From assembly GCA_013115135.1 (NCBI GenBank), contig JABANP010000185.1, forward strand, positions 1 through 64,000: DNA of 64,000 nucleotides. The letters are read 5' to 3'. The notes under the pieces were generated by a model. It made no database searches, had not been told where the DNA came from, and saw only the letters and a list, made by a program, of their open reading frames with translations. Positions 40,801-51,838 of this stretch are shown here, in pieces; positions within the stretch are counted from its first letter, which is position 1, and every line of letters starts with the position of its first letter. The position numbers and the translations under genes were made by a program. This DNA is from Perkinsus olseni. Its lineage: Eukaryota; Perkinsozoa; Perkinsida; Perkinsidae.

Positions 40801-43644
40801 AGTGCCGCCATTGCCACTAGGGGTGCGGGCTGACCCGGTAGGCTGGGAATGGGCGGCGTTTTGGTCAAACTTGTTATGAAAAGTAGTGTCTGAAAATAGA
40901 CTCGTCACACAGTGGTTATATATTATGTTTAGAACGCTCGGTTTGGAGCGGTATGAAAGTCCTTAGGACGAGATCCCAACCACCTTGACGGAAGTACAGT
41001 TGAGTAAATATAGTTATGATCCTGTTGTTTGTCTTGTGCCACAATGCTGATCTGGAAGTTCTTACTATCTTTACCGGTCGATGATACCGCGCGTCGGTCG
41101 ACACCTGTAGGGTAATTATCTATGGTCTTTATTATATACTTGATGGGTCGCATGAATTTGGGCCGTATCCTAATCCGAGCGCATCCTGAGCAGAATTTGC
41201 CGGTATAAAAAAGGGAAAATCAGACCTGATTGAACTTTCTGACGCAAGTCGAACTTGCCCACCTGAGTATTATAATTTTTGACATAGTAAGAAAAACCAA
41301 TCGTAAAAAAGTGAACTGAAACTAAACTGGTAAGTAACTAACTAAAAGTGGTATATATAAAACTATAAAAATGCTAAATATTCGCACATTGATAACCATC
41401 GTCAGCAGGCAACTCTTCGACGTCGTGTCACTTCATTAACGTCCTCACCATCATCATCATCGGAGTTCTCAACGCCCGAGAGGATCCCAGGTAAGAAGGT
41501 GTGCTCACGACTGGCCGTATCAACTGTTGCTGTCTTAGACGCTGTTTTCGCGGCTACTTTGGAGCAGTCTTCGCCGTGTCCGCCCGCTGTCGAAAATTCA
41601 GGTCGGTGAGAAGGGGAGGGCGATGGTGCTGTTGTCGCTTAAAGCTTCGCTCCGTCGTAGCATTAGATTTTTCTGAGCGAGCTCCGCCACTTCGTCACAG
41701 AGGCTTAGTTAATATTATTGGTGTCATGCGAAAGATAAAATAAGCTATACCCATGAGACAGTCTGTCCCACAGTTCTGAGTCGCATCAAAAAATAGAACG
41801 CCACCCATTTTTGACCAACGGTTCAGACCAGCTCGGGACTAATTTCCTTGATCGGAGTGAATTAGAGAATGACTGAACGTGTTCTGGGGTGGGTTCATGA
41901 GAAGATGTGACGATCTCAATCTTGGGATCATCTTCCAGTGAAGATCGGCTCGCCCATGGTTAAACGTTACCGTCTAGATCCTGAGTGAGGGTCTCTTCCT
42001 GAGGACGTCCATAACGGTTCATACCGTGCGTCCAGTAAAAAATATTAATAGCGATGTGATCTATTATCCTGATAATTTTTTCGCCCTATCTTCTACAGCG
42101 CGCAATGCCTTCGTTCCATCGCTTTTTTGCCAAGGCCTAGCTATGTGAGTACCCGTGTGGTTGCTTTAACTGATGTAGCACCTGACGCTGGTACAAAACC
42201 TGCTTGGGTGCAATAGAGCTGATAACCTAGTTGATTAATATCAATAGATTCGCGAAAGCTTCGCTCAGCTTGCTCTGTGACTATGAAGCTCTGTGCGGTC
42301 GACCAGCAGACCACACATCTGAGTCGCGGTAACGGCATCTCGCACACGAGCGGCTTTCGAACCTATCCCATTGTTAAATCATCATAAACTTGGCAGTTTA
42401 CTGGCTTCCTCATCATAATTGACGCTTATTAACCGGATTTTACACCGACAAAAGGTAGAAAAATCCCTAATTTTCGAATTTCCAGATGAAATTTTCCCTT
42501 TTTTCGGGTGGGGGTGTTGGTATTCTCATGATACAGATGAGGGAGCCCCTCTCATCGTTAGCTTGCGTTATATGAAATGACTTTCCTTATCACTATACAG
42601 ATACTCTCTCGAAAGCCCCATCGCGTGCCTTCGCCAAACCCGCATTCAATAACGCATGTCCGTCGGAGTCCCCTCCAAGAGCTGAAGGGCCGATGATGAT
42701 GGTAAGAGAAGCTCTTCCAAATGCTCCATTCTTGCTCAGCGTGTCCGTCTTTTTCAGAAGCAGCCCGACCTTAACTCCCCTGAGTGTGTTCAGACGAAGA
42801 CGTCCGGGCCCGCTGAGAGCAGGCCTCCCGTCGAGGGTAGGCTGATCGATCCTGCTGCTGCTGTCAATCGGAGCGCTGCACAGTACTTCGAAAAATCTTG
42901 AAATATTTAGCTTTTCCTCATCTCATAATCGTCTTGAAATTTTCCGAAAAATTATCTAAAAATTCCATAAGCAAAATCTTAATTAATTTTTAGACAAGCT
43001 TGAAATTTTTCATGTCTGTGGCGCGTGCTACCGTCGACGATAATTTCTGAAGTGATTGACGAGCGGTTATTTCATTGCTGAGAAAACGGAAAAACTCCGT
43101 TTGCCAGTGGTGATTCTGATAGCGCCGAGCCGATTCTAGGCGTAGGCAAATTAGTCGGCTGTGGGGTCCCGAGGAGGGATCTCTTCCGCATAGGGTTGGC
43201 CGAGGTTTCGGGAGAATCCTTGCGGTTGTGACGTTGATGCTTGCGCGTAACAGGAAAAAAGATACCATCATCACCACGCAAAGAAATTATTTCGCGGCCC
43301 TGATTTTCTGTAGCTTCGACGTTTTGTCTTTTGTGGGTTGCAGTCGTCCTTGGCAGATTGCCTGCCGGTGGAAAATGTCTTATTTACACTGGAAAATTAC
43401 TGCGCTTATTTGCCAATTTTTTCGCGAAAAATAGAAAATTTTCAGATTTTTTGGATGAGTGTGTTGGTAGCTCCTTGAGTATCTTTTTTTCTGTGAGGTG
43501 CACGAGTGTCCACGGGCTCGGCGACGGCGGCGTCTCTGAGTGATCTCCCACCGGAACTTCGATGGTGGCCCGCTGAGGGCGAACGGGCGGGGACTCCAGA
43601 GGCCTACCAGGACTTGTCCTGGATGCGACTCGGTATGAGGGCGA
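37825..43644. other. Largely unassigned region
   Basis: I find no domain-bearing gene. 40119-40730 has coding-like minus-strand stretches (next entry). 39548-39566 holds one TGTGAGTTTACAGTCCAAC repeat. The rest is AT/GC-mixed with only short frames. Confidence 0.4.
40119..40730 (-). CDS. Possible gene of unknown function
   Basis: Two adjacent minus-strand stretches look coding: one around 40560-40730 (EEHDDVSSSLSAICRPM) and one from 40119 (DAVSLACVVAFFISDCESF, then FIKLNRIIDGGYTDEA). They are in different frames, and I could not find a phase-consistent intron between them. No family recognised. Confidence 0.3.
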
Positions 43645-43672
43645 GTATCTTAGGTTGACCCGTGCTAGATAC
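43645..43672 (+). repeat. Dispersed GTATCTTAGGTTGA hairpin motif
   Basis: A six-base stem GTATCT/AGATAC encloses TAGGTTGACCCGTGCT. Confidence 0.75.
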
Positions 43673-44144
43673 AGATTGAGTTGACTCTGCGGCCGATAAT
43701 GATCTCTCAGAATCACCACCGAAGGCAGCCGAAAGCCGAAGCGCCGCGCCATCTTTACTGCCACCCCCACCGTCATTGCCATCGCTCAGATCCCAGCAGG
43801 AAGGGGTGAGGAAAGCGGTTTTCTGATAACATAATAAAAATAATATCAGTACTGCTATTTCGTTAGGTCGGCCCTCGAGTTCCGTTCATTACTGAGGGCG
43901 AGTCAGCTGCAGCAGCCAAGCCCGGTGAGAAGAGGAAAAGCTTTTACTGCGATATTCATTTCCATCAGAATCACCCTCGGCAGGCAGTCCAGCTGGGTCT
44001 GGCGGGATGGAGGCTGCGGTGAGTTCCTCGTGGCCGCCGATCGCGCCGCTATCTGTGCCGGGCTTGGTGATGTGCAGGCGGTCGGCCGATCGGTCAGTCC
44101 TTCGGGTGGGGAGGGAAGGTCTGATGGAGTTAAGGCAGGTAAGG

Positions 44145-44172
44145 GTATCTTAGGTTGATCCGTGCTTGATAC
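44145..44172 (+). repeat. Dispersed GTATCTTAGGTTGA hairpin motif
   Basis: Stem GTATC/GATAC around a TTAGGTTGATCC loop. Confidence 0.75.
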
Positions 44173-44214
44173 AGAACAGCTGCACTGATATCAATCTTTC
44201 GGTGCTCTCGGCAG

Positions 44215-47200
44215 ATACACCATCATCATCGTCATCATCGTCAAGCAGCCCCATCAGTACATCATCATCACCAGTGGCCAGTGAGGATGATGACGGCCCT
44301 CGGCGGAGTGCCTCGTCGTCGATGCTCCCCTTCACATCTTCCGACGACAGCAGCAGCAGCAGTGACGTCGTGGAGTCTCCGGTAAGATGGGTATCTTTGA
44401 TTCTGTTTGTGACCAGCTTCGACCTTGGCAGCGCTCTTGTGTGATGTTACGTAGACCAGAGTTCAGCGAATTCTCAGGCTCAAGTCTTCGCTCTTCGAAA
44501 ATAAGTTATACCAACTTTTGCCGAATTCACGAGTTCTCTCTCCGATATTGCCAAAGTAAACTGCCGTTTCCGAGTTTCCGTAAACTGAGTTTCCGCGCGA
44601 AAAATCAGCAGTTTTGTAACCACTTCTGCTGGATTTCCCTCTGATTTTGACAGCCATCTATCCAAAGACGTGCGTGTGCTTTCCGCTGCTTGTGGCATCA
44701 GCTCACGAGAGCCGACTTTGAAATTTCGAGCGCTCCTATTTCCACCGCCGTAGTCGCCTCAGGTGCGAAGGCCGCGGAAACGGCGGTGCGGAGGGAAGAG
44801 AGTTCGAATAGTATCACCAGCAGCAGAAGGTATCCAAGGTCGACCCTTGCGTTTCACGAAAGATCTCCTTGGCAGAGATCCCTCGACGGCGGCTGTCCCT
44901 GATTGAGCAGGGCGTGACGGTGGAAGCGTTCAACACCGAGCTGTCGGACATCTTCGGGGTCGAGGTAAGATCGCCGATGGAAGCTTTTTTTATACATGTG
45001 GCTGTACATGGTACAATCGCCGCGTCTCTCATCACAAAGGCCACCGGCTGTCACACAAATTTTACACAAAAGTGATCTTCCAAAAAACTCTTCCGTCGTC
45101 TGCTGCTGCTTAGTATGAGGTCCTGAGCCGTCTTCTCGTTAGAACTTTGCTTGGTTATAATCGCCACGTCTCACTGCAGTAAGGGTCCTTCCGGTTCAAC
45201 CGGCGCGATGACAACTTGTCATCACGCCAATAACACACGATTGTGGTTTTCAAGGACTCTTCCAGTGGCCAGCTCAGGTGAAGCCACCACGGTCGGGGAG
45301 ATACCTCCGATGGTTCGACAAGAGGGCAGGGGAGACGGCGGGGCCGAGCAGGGAGGAGATGAGGCAGGTGAGTCGCTTGGGCCTCACTGTTTTCGCGTAG
45401 ACAGTAATGATTGTTATTTTATTTTGGCGTGAAAAATAGTAGAATTATTTCCTATATTCGTGCTGCGTTTTCCATGACGGTGGTCGTTCGGTATCATCAA
45501 CTTCTCCCGATTACGTTATCGGGAAATGCAAATGCTGGCGCCATCCAGAGAGGCAAGAACGTCGTTTGCCTTCGCCTCTGGCACTATCTCAGTTCGTGTA
45601 ATTTCGTGCGCGTCATCAGCCGCAGATTTATTGCGATTGAGACCACAGACTAAGCCGGAAAAAGTGTTTTTTTGGATTTTTTTGCGCCGGGAAGCTCTCC
45701 CGGTAAAAGTTGAACTCTAATGGCAAATAGTGTCATTGTTCCTTCACCACTCCCCGCCCATATACTGTATAGTCGCGACGTTCCTCAGCGCACATGACAA
45801 CGGCTGTCACGCCGATTTCCTCGTCCTCAGGCGCAGATGCCGCTCCATCGGAAGGTCTTCTTCCTGATGGAGCAGCAATCCGCCGCCAGAGACCTCCCGG
45901 AGGCCCCGGCCGAGCTGCTCGCGGGTACCTTCGGCAAGGCGAAGCTGGCGAGCCTGGAGGTGACCCTCGTCCGCCTTCCCCCTTCCCTCACGTCTCTTGC
46001 CAGGAGGATGCCGTTGTGGCGTGGGTCGCTACCCAGGACCCTGCCCGGATGACCCACCGCATCTGTGCGGCAGCGGTGGTCGGGTGTAACGGCCGGTGTC
46101 CGGGGGGCGGCCCCGCCACCTTCGTCATCCGCCTCTTCGCCACCGCCAAGGAGGTGTCGTTCGGCCGGCGGAAGGTGAGGGTGATTTGGGCAAGGTGTGG
46201 TACGTGAGGAATCCCTACGCACTAAGGATCTTTTCCTTACTAAGGATATTCTGGGTATCTGATTTTCTGCCAAATCAATCAGCGTCGAATTTTCCGACAT
46301 CTCGCAGCGTATACGATACAGTCTGTCCAATAAAAATTTTCGCGTTGGGAAATTTTCGCTAGGTGGCACAGGAAGAGTTTACGAATCAAACTCAGCGTTC
46401 CAGGATAGCCTCAACAATCTCCTTGCAGCCATCGTCTATCGGAATATGGTTACTATTTTAACGTCGCCCTGTGCAACGTTCTTGCGCAAATTTTTTATCC
46501 AAAGCGGAAATTTTTACTAAAAATTTCCGCGTTGGATGAAAAATTTGGAAATTTTTCGGTGGACAGACTGTATCGGGAGATGTCATTTATTGTAACGCGG
46601 CTTTGATTCTGCATCGCGGTCAACGACAATAGCTGCGATTCCAGATCTTCGTCGATTTGTACACGTTGATTCAGCGTGTGAGAATCGATCGCGTGATCGA
46701 TTTTGGATGTTCTCCTCTTCAGGCGAAGGTGCGCGGGTACGGCTGGGGCAAGCTGCTGTTGCAGGAGATCGAGCACCACCTGGTGGCCCCCCGCAACAGC
46801 CCCCACCTGCTCGTCGAAAGCGTGGCGGATGCCTGGCGGTGAGTCGCTCTTAGACGGTCTGATCGAGCTGCTACGACCCAATGCTGCTGCTAGCAGCATT
46901 CGGGTTCACCGAATGACGCCGCAGAGATCTCATCGTTAAGGGATTAGGCTGACTAAAGCGGCGATGGCGCTGGACTTCAAACTCACACAGAAGCCGTTTT
47001 TCGCCAACCTTGTGTCGTTGAATCGTTAGAGACCTAGTTTACCGGAGCAAAATAGGATAAGCGATTTATTAAACAATAGAAGCGTCGTATATTATCAGAG
47101 GTCGACCGCTTGGGAAGGACACAACATCCGAGTTTTGCCAACTGGAAGCGAACCTTTCATCTTTTGTCTTCGCATCATCAACGCTACAATATAGCGCCTT

Positions 47201-47883
47201 TGCAGTATCCTGATCCCAAATTGTGTCCCGAATTCTCATAATTTTGGGTCCGTTTTTACACACTAATCTATCTTGATTGGTTCAAGCTAGTCTCGATCTT
47301 CTTTCCTCGTGTAGCATTCTCATCACCCCATCTTTTTGGTCATCTCGCGCTTTCCAACAACCACTTACTACCCTACCCTCTTGTGTTGTGATACCGCATT
47401 TTGCTGCAGCAAGAGAGGACGAGCATTGGAGTCTCACCCGTGATACAGGAAATTGCTCTGGGCTTCACACCGTCCGTGAAAGCGTGTGTATTCTCCGCGT
47501 TATTCGCTTGCGGCTGAAAACTTTATCACTGACACTGTCATCTTGTGACTAGATGAATATCTTTTCCATCGGTGAAATGCATGCTTCAACCTAGGATACT
47601 CCTCCTAAAAAGATACTCCCAGAGAGATCATGACATACTGTCGTCGTGTGATATACGAGCTTCCACCACATGAATATCCTTTCCACCTGTGAAATGCACG
47701 CTTCAACCTAGGATACTAGCGAAGCTATCACCACCACACCCCATCAGGTACTGGGCCAAGCTAGGCTTTGAGCTCCGAAGCTCTCGAGGGGCGGCGTCGA
47801 GCGGCTCTGACGGGCAGCAGCTGAGTCGTTACAACGAAACCCTCATCGGTGTGAAACCGGTCCGGTCGTTCCGCCGGCCATAA
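44215..47883 (+). CDS. GNAT-family acetyltransferase, probably nuclear
   Basis: Eight exons join in phase: 44215-44381, 44763-44829, 44876-44964, 45278-45367, 45831-45959, 46004-46174, 46723-46838 and 47748-47883. The N-terminus is Ser/Asp-rich and acidic, followed by a basic stretch (VRRPRKRRCGGKRVR) that looks like a nuclear localisation signal. The C-terminal half carries the acetyl-CoA binding signature VRGYGWGKLLLQE (R-x-x-G-x-G) and the closing YWAKLGFEL strand typical of GNAT proteins. These transfer acetyl from acetyl-CoA to an amine. A histone or nuclear protein substrate is inference. The first exon is not identified, so the N-terminus is incomplete. Introns of 548 and 909 nt flank the catalytic exon. 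Confidence 0.72.
44830..44875 (+). other. 46-nt intron starting with the dispersed motif
   Basis: Donor GTATCCAAGGTCGACCC is a member of the dispersed motif. Acceptor TTGGCAG. Phase 1 on both sides. Confidence 0.6.
44980..45093 (+). repeat. Dispersed repeat, TACATGGTACAATCGCC family
   Basis: In an intron of the acetyltransferase gene. Matches 31541-31654. A weaker third member is at about 45150-45268. Confidence 0.75.
46971..46987 (-). repeat. TGTGAGTTTAWAGYCCAAC motif, diverged copy
   Basis: Reads TGTGAGTTTGAAGTCCA on minus. Confidence 0.5.
47583..47599 (-). repeat. Dispersed GTATCCTAGGTTGAAGC motif
   Basis: One of two copies 117 bp apart in a tandem duplication (47553-47716) within the 909-nt intron. 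Confidence 0.75.
47700..47716 (-). repeat. Dispersed GTATCCTAGGTTGAAGC motif
   Basis: Second copy of the duplicated block. Confidence 0.75.
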
Positions 47884-48704
47884 GTGTATTGCAGCACCAA
47901 AAATTGGTGATTCGTGTTGAGAGTTATTTTAGGGCGAGCGAGATTCATTCTGCGCGGATCTTAGCGGAGCGAAGCGATTATTGTTTGGCATTTTTGTTGA
48001 GAGCAAATAATAATTGCAACCAATCCTAATGACTGATTCGAGCGGCGCTGCGCTGTTGAATCTTTTGCATCGGGGAGGCAGTCGACCGAAGGCGGGATCT
48101 TCTGGAGGTGAGCTGATCGTATTGCGATTTCCATACCACAATTTTCCGAACTCTCGAGTATGAAAATGTCTTTGGGGTGATCAGAGCTGTCATTTTAGTA
48201 TCTTGCCAATCTTCTGGAATCTTCTTTATACTTCTTTATCATAGTATCTTCATTATGCTTTTTTGAGCGAATCTTTATTATTTTAGGTAAAATTTAGATT
48301 TTTCAAGCGGCCGTCGTATTTTTGCTCGGTTAGAACCTGTCCGCACCGTGACGATTCCTCACTGGCTGAGTAATAATATCTGTTTTTTTCTGATATCCGA
48401 TACCAAATTTTATTGCGATTCATAAACGTTGTGATTGTGGTAAACATCATCATCAGCCTGCGGGAAGCCTTTCGGGCGTACCGGATTTACACCCACTTTT
48501 CGGCGATAGAGCTGTCTCGCAACCGGGCTTCCAGTGCCCCATAATTTGACTTCATTTCACATCGCTATACACGGATTTTTTTCTGGCGAACCTCCGATAA
48601 ATCAGGATTGATCCGCGATTTTTTTCGCGCCAAATGCTGTCCCAGAATCGGTCGCGTTGATTTCCAGAATTGCTTTATCGATTCTGAGAATGGTCGTTGC
48701 TCAG
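47884..48704. other. Intergenic or unresolved 5' region
   Basis: No supported exon. It is AT-rich and resembles intron or spacer sequence. Confidence 0.35.
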
Positions 48705-51078
48705 GCAAGGAGCTGCTGGCCCTCCTTAAAGGGAAGCCGACGTCCTGGGACGAGGCCTCGTCGTCCACGGTGGGGTCTTCGGAGCCCTCAGCATCCCCAG
48801 GATTGGATAGGTTGTTTGGTCGGAGCAACGGGACAGAGTAATAACAGTTTCGGTTTTTTTCGAGAAAAATCGTCGGAAATTTTCGTTTTCGAAGGTGGAA
48901 ATTTATACTTGAACTGGTATTATTCGTCGAAAATTTCCTAAATTTTATGTCTTTTTGGTGATAATTGGTACGAAGATTGAAAGATTTACGATTCAAATTT
49001 ACTGAGAGAAAAAGGAATGGTTGCCCTTGTGTCAGTCAAGGCCAAAAAATTTTCGGAAATTTTAGTTTTTTTTTCCTGAAAAAGATGTTCTAAGAAGAGA
49101 ATTTATAATTTACGAATCACTGACAGCGAAAAAACGCAACGGCCGCACTTTCTCGAGAGTCGCTAAAAATCCCCGGAAATTTTCGTAATTTTATTCTTCC
49201 TATCAGATCTTTCTCCCCTCCCCAGACGACCGATGATGAGAAGCCGTATAAAAGAGGTATTTGTGCTGGTACTGGCAGAACGGCTATCGCTGCGTCCACG
49301 GCGACCACTGTCGATTCGCTCATGGCTTCGGTGACATGGGTCATGGTAGTGAAGGTGAAGCGAACGAGGATGCTCTGGTTACGATACACGGCTCGGAGTT
49401 CCCTCCGAAAACGCTGATAAAGTGGGAAGAATTCTGGATGTTTTTACCCGCATATAATCGTTCAGATTTCCTTTACTGGGGTGCGACATTCGCTATCAGA
49501 GTGGGCTGTTTTCGCTGGAGGAAAGTGAGCTGTTCTTGTCGATGCTGATGAGCGAAAAGCACGTGTCTTGGAACACTGTTGGCTACGGCAGGGACGTGGT
49601 CCAATTTTCGAGCCCCAAAGGGATGAAGTAAAAAGCTCATCGAAATTTTGGGTATTTTTCTGACACCTCTAGCTAGGTATAGCTTTTCCGAGAGCGAGTA
49701 TACAGCGGACGCGTTCCCGCCGTTTGTGCTGGGTATCATGCACAGAGTTAAGAGTGTACTGGAGTAAGTTGGGAGAGGTTTTATGTAGAATTGCGGGGTT
49801 CACGATCGGGCGCGTGATTCCGGATTTTGGTGGTATCGTTATTTGTAGGAAAAATAGCGACAGTCTGCAATTCTCAGATTTTACGCGCTCAGCTGAGGCT
49901 GGGTTTTTTTATTTTTTGTGAGTGATGCCTGTCGGGTTCGAATCGATCAAGATACTTTGGTGGTTTACCTGCTTGGAACTTTCGCTGGCGGGTGTCTGAA
50001 AAAATTCGTAAAAGTTCATCTTTTTTCAGGCCTGTCTATGGTCGGGATAAGGTCCAATTTAATTACTGTGTAGCGAACGTATACCGTTCTGGGAGGGCGG
50101 GTGAGGGATTCTGTCGGGGTGGGTTGGGATGGTCTCTTTTTCAGGTGTCACTTACCATAGTGACAACGAACCGGAGTTGCGAAGCGATTGTCCGATCGCA
50201 TGTGTTAGTTTCGGTGCGGAGAGGATATTTTCGCTGAAACGAATGCGGGCGAGGTAGTGGTGGTGGGTTTGAGGAAATTTTTTGGATTTTTGTGAAGTCT
50301 GGGGTGGTCGAAAATTGTAGAAGTACTAGGTTCGATTAGTGATGAGTATCTAGGTTGAAGCAGGGAAGATTCAGGTGAGGTTGGAAGTAAGAGTTCGACG
50401 AAGAAAATAGTTCGACTTTGAAATTTGTCAGGAGGTTGTTAAAAATGGTATTATTGATTTTTAGAATCTGATAAATGTCATTCACAGAATATTATTATTC
50501 TGGATACTGATAAATGCCTTAGGGATGATGTTAGTGATGAATATCTAGGTTGAAGCGGGGAAGATTCGGATGAGGTTGGAGTAGCTGCCCGACTGTAAAA
50601 TTAATTTTATTAGTTTTATAACGGAAAATTTCTAGATTTATCTTTGACTTCAGAAGATATTAAAGTGGACGACTAAAACGACCAATTGATCATCGGTTTC
50701 ATTTTTGTTGTAAAAAATTGCGCGAAAATGGCGAAAATTAATTCGGTTTTTTTGGTTAATATTGACAGATGGAGGGCCTGATGGCGTTTTGTGTCGCCTT
50801 CCTAACTGCGCAGAGGTTGAGAGATTTCATTGAAACGGTTGGACTCTAATCGATCGGACGATCGATATGTCAGGTCGAGCACGGCGTACCACGTTCGGCT
50901 GGAGAATGGGAGTGTTGTCATCATGGCTGGTGACACGCAAAAGAATTACCTCCACCAAATTACGAAGGAAGACTATATTTCCAGCCACTATCCTAGAGTC
51001 TCTCTGACCTTCAGGTGGGGAGGACTGGCGGGTGGAAATTATTTTTCGAGCGGGTTTCGTTCGAGTGACGTGTCGTGA
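48705..51078 (+). CDS. CCCH zinc finger - AlkB-type 2-oxoglutarate/Fe(II) dioxygenase
   Basis: Downstream exons join in phase: 49500-49627, 49677-49763, 50030-50100, 50145-50253 and 50874-51078. They encode an AlkB domain: NYCVANVYRSGR, iron ligands His and Asp in VTYHSDNEPEL, FGAERIFSLKR, distal His in GDTQKNYLHQI and the 2-oxoglutarate arginines in YPRVSLTFR. AlkB enzymes oxidatively remove alkyl groups from nucleic acids. Upstream near 49257-49340 lies a CCCH finger (LCWYWQNGYRCVHGDHCRFA), spacing C-x8-C-x5-C-x3-H, typical of RNA binding. A Ser-rich exon (48705-48837) precedes it. The finger frame meets the preceding KPYK frame one base out at an AAAA run, and the link from finger to AlkB is not exactly resolved. 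An RNA substrate is inference. Confidence 0.75.
50346..50372 (+). repeat. Dispersed GTATCTAGGTTGAAGC hairpin motif
   Basis: Stem GTATCT/AGATTC. Part of a duplicated block of about 195 bp in the 620-nt AlkB intron. Confidence 0.75.
50541..50567 (+). repeat. Dispersed ATATCTAGGTTGAAGC motif
   Basis: Second copy of the duplicated block. Confidence 0.75.
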
Positions 51079-51246
51079 AGGACCTAGCGGAAATTTTTTA
51101 TTTACTCGTATTTTTTGGTTAAGTTTTCGACCAGCGTTGTGAAAATGAGAATTTTCTGTGGTTGACAGTGTGTTGGGCATTTTTTGGTACCATAAAACTC
51201 CCAACTCACCAGAAAACCGTAAGAGACTATAGGCTGTTTTATCAGC

Positions 51247-51267
51247 GTATCTTAGGTTGATGCGTGG
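51247..51267 (+). repeat. Dispersed GTATCTTAGGTTGATGC motif
   Basis: Lies downstream of the AlkB gene. No matching 3' stem. Confidence 0.65.
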
Positions 51268-51838
51268 TTTTTACAAATTTCGGTGCTTTTCAAGCTATTG
51301 AGGATTGGCGGGGTTGAATGAGAGGGAGTTCGTCAATTTCCTGATGTCAGTGCAATATTCAATATTTGATATTAGTACCACATCTCCGCCAAATCTATGG
51401 ATTGAATAAGAGCTGCCATCCGTGAGTAAATGTATTCGCGGCAGCTGCGCCATCAACGGAGCTTGCGGGTCTTCTGCCTTCAATTCGGTGGCGTCACGTG
51501 ACCTCTCTCTCAGGGTGCATCATACGGGCTCGGGGAGCAGCAGTTAAGAGACTTGCAGTTGCCGCAATTTTCCGTCGGAGAGGCGGATGCGAAAATTTTA
51601 CATTTGTTCTGTGCGCCCTGTCGAACTCCTTTTCCTTCGGCGGTTGCTTGTCGGACTTGTGGGTGATTGATTGACGAGTTGGTGAAGTCGCCGTAGATGC
51701 AGCAGAATTTTGAGAAGGGTCGCACTGCAGTGATGGGCATTGTTGTGTTCTAGTGGTTGAGCGCGGGGTTCGCATTCGGAAGGTCGTGGGTTCTATTCCC
51801 AGAATAGGGTATATCAGCCCCTTGTTTTCGCTATAGCG

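Noticed and set aside
46363..46440. Extra exon (VAQEEFTNQTQ) in the acetyltransferase gene
   Set aside because: It would interrupt the GNAT core. Direct joining of 46174 to 46723 is in phase and gives a normal motif A.
51742..51812. Complete tRNA gene upstream of UPF3
   Set aside because: A B-box-like GGTTCTATTCC is present, but I cannot pair an acceptor stem, so I treat it only as tRNA-like.
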